Below are positions 30,780-41,800 of a stretch of 64,000 nt of DNA, in pieces. Position numbers and translations under genes: made by a program. Numbering within the stretch: the first letter of the stretch is position 1; every line of letters begins with the position of its first letter. The notes beneath the pieces are model-generated. The model saw nothing but the letters and a program-made list of their open reading frames with translations, had not been told where the DNA came from and did not search any database. This DNA comes from Arion vulgaris (lineage: Eukaryota > Mollusca > Gastropoda > Stylommatophora > Arionidae), in the NCBI GenBank assembly GCA_020796225.1, contig CM036755.1, positions 38,884,806-38,948,805 on the forward strand. Reading direction: 5' to 3'.

Positions 30780-30880
30780 TCAACAAAAGTAATAAATGTA
30801 ATTACCGTAACATTCCTTATGTTATAAGATGGGCACTTCGAGATTTGAATGTAGCAACAACTAAGAGATTTGAATGTAGT

Positions 30881-31213
30881 CTGCCTATGGGAGGAGACGT
30901 CCAGAAATGAAACCTCAACAGACGAAGTCGGAAGATGCATGTCCAAGCGGCATGGGAATAGAAAACGAGCACCTAAGCACTACAACCAAAGCTATGCATC
31001 GAACACTACTCCAGTATGGTGTCATTCTTACAGGCCGAAGCCAGGTAGGTACAACACCAAGCTCCAAGCCACGCTAACAGAAACAACCCTTCAGAACAAA
31101 CTATGGTGGAACCGGTGAAGACTTCAGCCATCACCCTGTTTATGACAGACACGTACCGGAGTAGTCACATAACAGTGGAGTAGTCACATAACAGAAGTTG
31201 ATCGCAGAAGAAG
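30881..31213 (+). mobile_element. LINE-g-like 3' fragment inside the 25-bp array
   Basis: Carries 'YNQSYASNTTPVWCHSY' and 'LTETTLQNKLWW', then a 3' text 'ACCCTGTTTATGACAGACAC' and 'AGAAGTTGATCGCAGAAGAA' matching the LINE-g noncoding end. Array units abut both sides, so it inserted into the minisatellite. Confidence 0.65.
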
Positions 31214-31239
31214 AATGTAGCAACAACTAAGAGATTTGA

Positions 31240-31960
31240 ATGTAGACAACTAAAGATTTGAAAGTGCAAAACTATAGTTTGAGTAAACAATATAATTTAT
31301 GTAGGAAATAAGAGATTAATGTTGCACATAAAATGTACAACAACTAAATTTTATATTATCCTAGATTAATGATTTCTAGACATTTGATCTAGCACACTGT
31401 TTAAGTAGCAACACTGTCTTGATGTAGCAACAACGAGATTTGAATGTAGACAACTAGAGAGAATGTCCATAAATCAAGAGATTTTTCACAATTCAAAGTT
31501 TAAATGTACAATAGACATTCAGAAGAAATCACTAAGTTGTAGATTTGAATGTTCAAACTAGAGATTTGAAATTAGCAAAACTAAGAGATTTAGAAAGTAA
31601 ACAATAAGTCTGAATGTGCACAAATGAAGAATGTATTGACACTGGATTTATGTACAACACTTTCATGTTGCAACTAGAGGTTTGATGGCAACAATAAGAA
31701 TTTCATCTACGAACAATCAGGATTTGATGAGAACACTAAAGTTTAGTCACAACTAAGGATTTGATTACAACAACAAGAGTTTGATGTAGTAACGTCTAGA
31801 GTTTTGAATTACTAAAACTGTGATTTGAATAGATAGAAACAACTGAAGAATTTGAATAGAAACTAATTTGAATTGTAAATAACAGTTTGAATGTAACAAC
31901 TAAGGATATTGATGGACACTAAAGATGAGTAGAAAATATAAATTGTTTCAATATAAAGTG
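31240..31960. other. Degraded patch blending the 25-bp array with its right flank (probable assembly artefact)
   Basis: Collinear with 32,216-32,760: 'ATATAATTTATGTAGG', 'TGCACATAAAATGTACA', 'AGTAGCAACACTGTCTTG', 'GAGAATGTCCATAAATCAA' and 'GAATGTATTGACA..TGGA' follow the same order as the flank, but with deletions and array text mixed in. The flank includes the PATL1 last exon, so this is also a spurious echo of that exon. Confidence 0.7.
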
Positions 31961-32471
31961 AATGTAGAAAACTAAAATTTGAATGTAGCAACAACTAAGA
32001 GATTTGAATGTAGCAACAACTAAGAGATTTGAATGTAGCAACAACTAAGAGATTTGAATGTAGCAACAACTAAGAGATTTGAATGTAGCAACAACTAAGA
32101 GATTTGAATGTAGCAACAACTAAGAGATTTGAATGTAGCAACAACTAAGAGATTTGAATGTAGCAACAACTAAGAGATTTGAATAGCAACAACTAAGAAT
32201 TGAATGTATTACTAACCAAAGATTTCAAAGTTTGCCAAAAACGTTTAGTTTCCATAAAACAGTATATAATATATGTAGGTAATAAACGAATATGTTCCAC
32301 ATAAATGTACACCTACAATTTTTATATTTTCCTTGATTAAAGATTTGCTGACATTTTTGTCTCGACTACTTTTAGTAGCAACGCTTGTCTTGTTAGCAAC
32401 ACATTGTAGTTATGTACAACTTCGGAGAATATCCAATGAAATCAAATTAGACTTTTCCATTTTCAAAGTTT

Positions 32472-32591
32472 TAAAGTTCATGACCATATCAGGGGAAGAA
32501 ACTGCAGCTATAGTTGTAGCTCTTCAATCTTCAAAGTTCAGGATCAAATCAGGGGAAGAAACTGCAGTTATATTTATAGAAAGTAAACAAA
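32472..32591. repeat. 60-bp duplication in the PATL1 3' UTR
   Basis: 'TCAGGGGAAGAAACTGCAG' at about 32,489 and again at 32,549 with similar flanks: two 60-bp units just beyond the PATL1 stop codon. Confidence 0.8.
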
Positions 32592-32604
32592 TAGTCCACA
32601 GGTG

Positions 32605-32830
32605 TCATGAAGAAGGTATTGACATCTGGACATTATCAACTTCTTTCTGTTGCTCTAGAGGTCTTGGCTTGGAGAAATGGGCTAATTTCTCCTCCACGGA
32701 ACCAATCAGCTTGTTGTTGATGAACCTATCAACGTGGTCACCAACAAGTGGCTGATGTTTATCAGGCCAGGCCAGTTTGTCTGTGGGTACTGTCTCCAGG
32801 CTTTCTATGAATTCTTCTATAAACTGTGCC
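32605..32830 (-). CDS. PATL1: PATL1 last coding exon
   Basis: Acceptor CAG at 32,831-32,833. Enters in phase 2 to complete Trp; encodes '[20 protein letters not shown]', then '[20 protein letters not shown]' and ends at TGA (32,607-32,605). The last helix corresponds to human 'SRYVDRQKLNLLETKL'. Confidence 0.92.
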
Positions 32831-35800
32831 CTGAATAAGATAAGAAATCAAACTGAAAGTTAAATTTGAATAGAAATATTTTAGTTGGTAAATAACTAGT
32901 TTATATGTCTTAAGGGATATAGCATGGACATTTAACAAGGCAGTAGAAAAATATATAGTGCTTTTCAATATAAGTGTTAGAAAGACTCCTTTATATATCA
33001 TAGTAGGAAGAGAACAAATAGTAGAACTATCCAGAAAGAAATCAAAATCAAAGAAAACTGGCTGAAGCTACAATTAAGAAGGTATTTTGAACATATACAG
33101 AGACAAGAAGGGCTGGAGAACATCATGCAAGGAGGCATCCCAGCAAAGAGATGAAGTGGAAGACCATACGGAGATGGTGGATTCAAGATGTAATTGATGG
33201 TTTGAGCATAACAGCTGCAGAGGCAGAACATCTGACCTATGAGAGAGAGAAATTCTGAAAGACTGTTAAGGTGACAAAGTTCTGCTCAGGAGAAGCTATT
33301 TGATGATGATGATGGCTTATAGTCTTATGAATCTCTCTTAATATCAAGGCCTTAGTCAAACTGTGGAGTCCCAGGTAACGAGAAGGTAGACAAACTCACA
33401 AAGAAGGGAGGAGAATGTGAATAGGTAGAAAACCAGAAGGAAACGGAGATGGAGCTACGACATCAAGAACAGCCGTAAGAAAATTAATACAGCTTACAAC
33501 GTGCCTTAGAACATGCACACACAAGATCACTCTATACCCCCCCATTCTATTTTTAAAAAGTAAATGGTGGAAGAGAAGAAGAAAAAGAAGATACTACTGA
33601 GGGTGCAACAACTCATGTCTGAGGCTGCTGTTATCATCACTTGCAATGTACAGCTATTACTATTATAAGAGATACATTGTATGTACAGTGTAGAACTTAC
33701 CATTGTGTCTTCAGTTGATTATCAATGTCAACAGGGGATGTATTCTTAAAGTAGTCTTCGCCTGCTTTGATCAGACAACACAGGAGAGATATGCCAAACT
33801 GAAAATAGAGAATTTAATGTAAGGCATTATGAACGATATCAATGTAAGAACTACGAGGCGTGTTCAAATGAAAACGGGACTTGTTACACCACATGTGCTA
33901 GAGTGCACGGATATTGATGACATTTTGCACTAGTAATGAGTATCCAATAATTAACCCTTTGGTCCCAGCAATCAAAAAAATTACCTCATAAAAACACTAA
34001 AAGGGAATAACTCCTCAAAACGCAACATGTCTTTCTAAAAATTAATAATAATAAAACTATTGCTTGTAGAACATTCAAATAATGAGCAACAATACTGTGA
34101 ACTGGATAAAGTTTCACAAGAAATTATACCCATAAAGATGTAATTCTGCAGATAAACCTTGATTTCGGCAGCAGTTACTGCGTCCCACTTTGAATCAATT
34201 TTCCCAGCTCTTTTCTGACGTTGATCAGCGTACAAATTCAAAATACTGCTCCTCAAAAATTAAGCTGAAATAATCGAATGGTTATGCACCTCCTCTAGTG
34301 TAAGAGAAGGCCCACTCTCTTCCATAAATGGCTCCACAACTAATGGGGAAGTGGTATCACTCCAACCATCCCTGTCAAAACGGGCACAGAGTGTCGGTTC
34401 TGATGTCGGAAGAAAAATCCTCTAAATCAAGTTGAACACGTGGCCCAGACAGAGGTTCAAACTCACAAGAATGGAGAATTGAATACTAGAAACCAAAAGA
34501 TCTACATGAATCCCTATACTACACTAGCTGCATTAAATGTCCTCAACCAAGTCCTCACTTTACCATTCTATTAAGAAATGTGAAGCCATTACAAAAGAAG
34601 ATACTTGTGCAAACTATGTCGAGGCTGATTTATAAATCTGAAATACAGCTATTACTATTATAAGAGAAATTTTAAAGGAAAACTTACCATTGGTCTTCTG
34701 ATTTATAAGGTTACAGTTCAGCTTATAAAAATGGATTCCAACTGAAAATAGGAATTAATTCTTTGACAACAATTAAGAACTACAGCGATTGTTCAAATGA
34801 AAATGGCGCCTACGGTAATCCGGATATTGATGACATTTGCACTAGTGGTCAAAAGTTAACATACGGTCACATGTTCATCTTCCCAGCATGCATATGTGCT
34901 GCATGAGACTTAACAATATGGCAGGTGTGATTCCGAACCCGTCCAAAGTAAATCAACGTGCTGTGATCCAGTTTCTTTCATTTGAAGGATGTCAAGCTGT
35001 AGACATTCATTGGAGAATGAAGGCAGCATATGGTGACAAATGTTTGTCGAGGACAAGAGTGATGGAATGGGCGCGAAGTTTAAAGACGGACGTGAGTTAA
35101 CAGCAGCTTGAGCCAGGTCAGGCGCATATTGTTGCAACAGAAGAAGCCATAGCCTTGCTTGATAAAGCAGTACTGACTGACCGTCGTCGGAGCATTCGTT
35201 CGCTTGCAGAAGAATTCCATATGTCAATTGGGACAGCCCACATGGTTGTTCGGAAGAAATTGAACTATCGGAAGGTGTGTTCACAGTGGGTCCCACGGAT
35301 GTTGACTGACCACCATAAGGAAGAACGGATGGGGTGGAGTTTGAACCAGTTGATGTGTTACAGGACAAAGGGTGATGCATTTCTGTTGAGCATTGTGGTA
35401 GGTGATGAATCGTTGTGCCACCACTATGAACCAAGCAGCAAAATTGACAGCATGCAATGGAAACATCCAGGTTCACCAAAACCCAAAAATTCAAGACACA
35501 GGTTTCTGCTGGGAAGGTTATGGTGACCGCATTTTTTACCATGAAGGGCTTTTGTTGGTCGATTTTAAGGAACCTGGTGTCAACATCAATGCCGCCCATT
35601 ATAAAGACACTTTAGACAAGCTGCATAAGGCCATCAAGGCTAAGCGACCAGGCAAGCTTTCTCAAGGTGTGATTCTTCTCCACGACAACGCTCGTCCGCA
35701 CGTCGCAAAAATTGTGCTGGAAACATTGGCAAAGAAGAATTGGGAAATTCTTCATCACCCAGCCTATAGTCCCGATTTGGCCCCGTGTGATTTCCATTTG

Positions 35801-38800
35801 TTCGGACCGTTGAAGAAAGCACTAAAGGGACAGCGATTCAACAGCGACGCAGACGTGAAGACAGGTTCAGTGAGCAGCCACGCACCTTTTCTCGGACGGC
35901 ATTCGACGTCTACCTAAACAGTGGGATGCTTGCCTAAATGCATACAGAGATTTTTTCTGATGAACCCAGGTGCATTCTTATTCACAAGTGGTTGCTTTGT
36001 TTAATTCCGTTGAAACTACTTTTGATTTAATTTAGCTATCTTTTAAAATAAATCCACAAGTCCATTTTCCATTTGAACACGCCTAGTACTTTGTGTGGGG
36101 ATTATGAACATACTTTTGATATTGTCATTCATGTTTTATTTCTTCTTTTGTCATCACACTGCTACCGGGTTGTCCAGTGTCATGGTTTTCTGTTTCTGTA
36201 TTGTGTTGTTCTGGTGTTATGTTATGCGATCGACGTCATGGCACATTGGGCATTCCCAATCATGCTCTGTCCACCGCTACAGCAGCCATCCCAAAGTCCA
36301 TTTGCTCACGGGTACCCATGAGAAGCTGATTAGTATATCTTCTCTCTCTACTGTGAAGACGGCACTGTCTGGCATGTCCAAACGTAATGCCTAATTCTCG
36401 AACTTGTTTCAGTGTCTGAGACTCGCTATGTCACATAAATTCTTCTGGTGGCTTGCATGATTGTTATTTTTTGCTCTTTGACAGGGTTCTGCTGTACCAT
36501 CTAACCATCTTTATAGCTGTCTTCATTTCACCTTCTTTCCTGATGTTGTGTTGTAGAAGACTCTGTATACTGTTGAGTTTTATTGAGTTCACTTGTATAA
36601 TTTTTCATTCTATGCCAGAATTTCTTTTTTATGCGCATGGCAGAAAAAAATCCTTGACCGTACTGTGGATTGAACATGGGTCTCCGATGTAGTTAAAAAC
36701 ACAAGTAATACTTACTGAATTATGAAGCAATAAGGAAAGTCCTTCCTCATTTTGTTTTGGATGTTTCTGAAGAATTGTAGCAAAATGTACAAGACATTCC
36801 AAATCACATTGTGCTATGTATCGTGATAGAGGAGCTATCAACACTTGTAGACCCTGAAAAATGTCAATCAAAACATGTTCAATTCAAAGATTTATATTTA
36901 TCCAGAAATGACAACATTTTAATTAGCAAATCTATTTAGTCGTCTTCTTTCTTCTTTGCGTTCATTCTTCGACCAATTTAATCACTCTTTGTGATATGTT
37001 TGATCTTTGCTAAGAACGTGTATACGTTGCACATTGGTTTGGTTGGCCCCTAAACACAGACTTCTACATGTTTAGGACATGTGCATCCAATTTCAGCCAA
37101 ACCTCCTTAGTCACCTCTACGACATGCGTGGCAGGTAACAGTGGTTCTATTCTTTACACCCCAAATTTGGGTCCCGGTAACCACTCGGATGATCTATTTG
37201 AGTGATTCACAATGAAAGCAAAAGGACGTCTACACACAAAAGGTGGACCTCTGAGACAAGAGGCGGTGAAAAACAATGTTTATGAAGCGCAAACACAAGC
37301 CTGTTGTAGAAATCTCTTTTTTACCTGTGTGTTACCTGGGCTTGCAAGGGGAGCAAAGAATAATAACACTGCAACCCACAAGGCATGTTGTAAGAGGTGA
37401 CTGAGATAAGGGTCTAGGGAAGCTACCCTAGTAAATAAAAGCCGCGCAGAAATCAGATGTGCTGGCCTACTTGTAGGTGCATAACTGCATAATAGCAATA
37501 GCTCTTAGGCTCAGATCACATACAAATCACAAAGAGTGGTTAACAAGTGGTTGACAGGGATCGTTCAAAGAAGAATAAAAATTACATCGGGGACCCTCAC
37601 CGGTGCTACAATGTTGGTGCACTACAGCTGAGATCTTCCTGTGTAAGAGACAGATCGGAGCACACACAGTTATTCACCAAAGTGAAATGATGTTCTATCA
37701 ATCAACCAAGTCCTTATTCAATAGGCGGTTTGGTGGAACTGGATCACTGAAGAAGACCAAGCGGCTCCTAAGCAACTGCAATCTATCCCACAAATCTATC
37801 TCCAACTTCCTGGCTATTAATTGTTGACTAAAAGTTTTCTCTCTGCAGACATAATATGAGAAGGCCTGGACGTCCAAGGGAAACATGGAGAAGAATGGTG
37901 GAGAGAGAGTTGAAGGAGTGTGGCCTGACATTGGAGACGGTTGGTAGAACGGCAACAGTGGAAGTCTCTTGTGGTAGCCTTATGTGTCAATTGGTACACA
38001 AAGAAGATATAGATGCATAATATACAATACTAACAAAAAGATGTCCCAAGGAAAGGATTGACATCACTGCACCTGGTATTCCCCATTGGCTCGATCACTT
38101 CTGACTCAGAAACGGTACACCACCTGCAGAGAGTGTTGTTGTACGAGCACTAACTCCCCAACAATCCTAAATATTTCCACCCAAAAATGCACTTGTGATC
38201 TGAACGATGTGGCCCAGTTCTGAACCCACAACCGGCAGAAAGCAAAACAAACTAGCGGGTAACCATTTCAAACACCACCCATATAATGTTAACATTAACA
38301 TGTAAATATCTGCAGGGAGAAACTAAGCACCTATGGGTCTGCTCTGAGTGCTATAAGGAAGGCTCAATAACTCTGACATATTTGTACAAACACTGATTAG
38401 TTAGCCCTACCTCTTCATCCTGGTCCTTTTTTATCAGTTTCGGTAAATGGGACAACAACACAGTCACAATAGGCAACCACTGGACCTGAGGACAAAGGTT
38501 AAAATTGAACTATACTATGTGCTTAGCATGTTGCTCTCATTCAAAATGAAATAAATATGCCATTATATTTTCTTCTATTTCACGGCAAGGTAAAACCAGA
38601 AGACAAAGGTTAAGATTTGACTGGTACGTACTATGTGCTTAGCATGTTGCTCTCATTCAAAATATTCTATGTCTTCTTGTCCTTGACAAGGTACCAACGT
38701 AGCAATCTGTGGTCAATATGCTGCATATCATCTTGTAGGTTAACAAGAAAATCTCTCCATGGTCAACCTTTTCAAAGTGCATCAACATTAAAGTGTCTAC

Positions 38801-41800
38801 GCAGAATGCTGGGAGTATCAAGAAGAGACCAGTTTAGAAATGAAAGCCATCAGGACAAAATTGGGTACAACATCAATACTAAACTTCATCAAGAAGAGAC
38901 CAGTTTAGAAAAAAGAGGTCAGGAAAAAGTGGGTACAACATCAGTACTGAACTTCATCATAAACAACAAATTAAATGATTTGACCAAATAAGCAGATTAC
39001 CAACAGACATTGCCTAAAAGAGCAATGCTACTGATACAGTAGATATAAAGCAAAGGGCTGTCTATGCAAAGGTGAACCTCAGAAATAACAGAGGCGACCG
39101 CCGAGTGGTTACGGGGCCCAAATCTGGGGCGTAAAGAACAGAACCACTGTTACCTGCCACGCATGTCGTAAAGAGCGACTAAGGAGGTTTGGCTGAAATC
39201 GGATGCATGTGTCTAAACGTGTAAAAAGTCTATGTGTTTAGGGGCCTACCAAACTAATGTGCAACGAATGCATGTTCTTGACAAAGATCAAACATATCAC
39301 AAAGAGTGATTAAGATTGGTATAAAGAATAAATGCAAAGGAGAAGAACAGAGGCTACGAAAAGCACTATTTATGAAGCATGTACAAAAGCATGTTCTAGA
39401 AATAATTGATTTAGAGATAACAGCAATGGAGAGAATAGTTTCTGGAGTATGAGTCAGTCATAACCAAGATGATGAAAGCATCAGCTCATTACAGAAACCT
39501 TGAACATGGCGTTGGAGACAGGAAAACTTGCTAGAGACTTATCAGGTGAGATGTAGTCTCCTTCTTCTTCTTTGCGTTCGTTCTTTATGACCAATTTTAA
39601 TCACTCTTGTGATATGTTTGATCTTTGCCAAGAACGTGTATACATTGCATATTGGTTTGGTAGGTCCCTAAACGCATAGACTTTACACGCTTAGGACACA
39701 TGCATCCGATTTCAGCCAAACCTCCTTAGTCGCCTCTACGACATGCATGGCAGGTAACAGTGGTTCTATTCTTTACACCCCAAATTTGGGCCCCTGTCAG
39801 GGTGGGATGTAGTGATAGACATGTTTTGCAAAGAACTAGCTACATGCTGAGTCAGTTAAACACACTTCTATAACGGCACTCCAAACAAAAGTGGAGATAG
39901 AAGCCTTTTTTTTTGCTTTCCTCCATTTTCAATCATAAGTAGCTGTGGTCATCATCAGTGCGGACTGCACACTGTGAACCATCATAGAGGCTTTGATAAT
40001 GTTGTTCTTTCGGGGTTGTATCCACTGCTCCTTTGATTCTATTGAGAATGATTTTGGCATCTGGTACAGTTTCTTCCCATATTTTATTGAATAGTTCTTG
40101 CACCTAGCTGTATCATCTGCCGCTTTTAGCATTTCTGCAGTAATCTTTTCATCACCTGCTGCCTTATTGTTTATCAAGGAACGGATTGCCTCCTTGACCT
40201 CAGATTAATTTATCAATTCTTTGTTAATTGGTAGAGTTGTTTCTTGTCTCTTCTTCAAACTGAACTCTAGTGGACCAGGGAAAAAATCATGTTTTTACAA
40301 GCCGTTTGCTTTTAGAATGAATAAAAAACGCCCTTTAGTGTGGCTCCTTGTAAAAAGGCCAAAGCCACAAAGAGTTTAGTAATGGTGGGTCAGGTTAGGA
40401 TTTCTGTAAAATGTTCTGCCCATCTTTTCTTCTGCTCTGTATCTGATGTGAGCACTTTACCATCTTTACTCTTGATTGGGCCACCCTTTAAAGCAAAAGT
40501 TCCACAAATAGATGATAATATTTACCTTATTTAAGAGGGGCATCAGTCTTGCCAAAAGTTTCCTGCCTTTTCTCACAGCAAGGGTTGGTAAGAAATTTTT
40601 CAGGCTGTCGTCTTGCATAAAGTACTCATAAACTGCATGTATTTTGTCCAGTCTTTCTTCAAACAATGGCAACCTAGATCAAGATTTCATTCAATAATCA
40701 AAACAAATACTATCGTATTTAAGCAACAGGAAACTAATTTCAGCATTTTCAACCGGCATACACTAAAGGGTTTAAAGCCAAAGGATTGACTTCATTGCAT
40801 CAGGTTTTACCTCATATAGCTTGACTCAGTCCAGATTCGAACCCACAAGCTTCAGAACGACAGGCAAACATGTCTAAACATCGACATAAAAACTATCCTT
40901 ACTGTCTGTAATACCGCTTTTAGGGCAGTAGGACATGAGCTCATGGAATTTAATGGCAGCATGGTTAGCGCAGCCACCGCAAAACTGTCAGGTTCTGATT
41001 TTTCTTTATGCCCACAACAGAAACAACTCCTTGACCTTACCGGGTCTCGAACCCAAGTCTCTCTAATCCATTGGGCTAGACACTCCTCCCTTCACCATAG
41101 AGACCCCGAAATAGAGGCAGCCAGTAGCACATGTAAAACTCCTTGACATTGCCGGGCTCGAACCCGGTCTCGAAAGGGAAGCAAAGAATAGTACCGCTGT
41201 AGAGCTGCAGGTGTGACCTACAAGGCATGTCATAAAGAGGCAACTGAGGGTAGGACCTAGGGAAGCTACCCTATTAAATAAAAAGCATAGCAAAATCGGA
41301 TGTGTTGGCCTACTTGTAGGTGCATAACTGGCGCAGTATATAATCGCTCTTAGGCTCAAATCACAGAGTGGTTCTCGCGCGCGCTCAATCACCATTTAGA
41401 CTGGTGTACCAGATTTCCCCATAAATCTCATTTGTGTGGAAATCGGATTCATGCAACCTACCATTGGTGGTTAGTCACATCTTCAGCGCCACTTGGAGCT
41501 CTGGTGCTTATCCTCCGGTGATGTGTCCGGTTTTAGCCAGCGTTTACTGGGTTCGCTCTCTGTCAGCATTTGGCTGTCCCTATCCGACCTGCAAGGCAGC
41601 AGGTGACTGAGTGGTTAACAAGTGGTCGATATGGAGCGTTAGAAGAAGAACCCCAGTCTCTCTAATCCATTGGACTAGATGCTCCTCCTTCACCACAGAG
41701 ACCAAAATAGAGACAGCCAGTAGCAGTACATAATAAAAACAATAACAAGTATGCTTGTACTATACCTGTTCTCATCTGGAAGAGCTAACACCTTCTTCTC

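Larger units (their letters stand above)
30840..32215 (+). repeat. 25-bp minisatellite, interrupted
   Basis: Unit 'GCAACAACTAAGAGATTTGA' 'ATGTA'. About nine perfect units at 31,977-32,200; one or two at each side of a LINE-g insertion (30,848-30,880 and 31,214-31,245). The stretch 31,240-31,960 is a degraded mixture. Confidence 0.9.
33854..36086 (+). mobile_element. mariner element interrupted by a piggyBac-like fragment
   Basis: TIRs 'CGAGGCGTGTTCAAATGAAA' (33,854) and, inverted, 'CTAGGCGTGTTCAAATGGAA' (ending 36,086), each flanked by TA. Without the interruption (33,955-34,859) the element is about 1.3 kb, the normal mariner length. A second, degraded left TIR at 34,783 belongs to the echo patch. 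It lies in a PATL1 intron, opposite to the gene. Confidence 0.85.

Noticed and set aside
30881..31118. 82-codon ORF as a small gene
   Set aside because: It overlaps LINE-g-like 3' text inserted in a minisatellite.
32333..32755. 140-codon plus-strand ORF
   Set aside because: Antisense of the PATL1 last exon and 3' UTR.
34910..35599. 229-codon ORF on the minus strand
   Set aside because: Antisense shadow of the mariner transposase, whose plus-strand motifs ([16 protein letters not shown]) are unmistakable.
34888..35917. SETMAR-like host gene
   Set aside because: Only the mariner half is present, with a stop and a frameshift, and it is bounded by TIRs and TA flanks.
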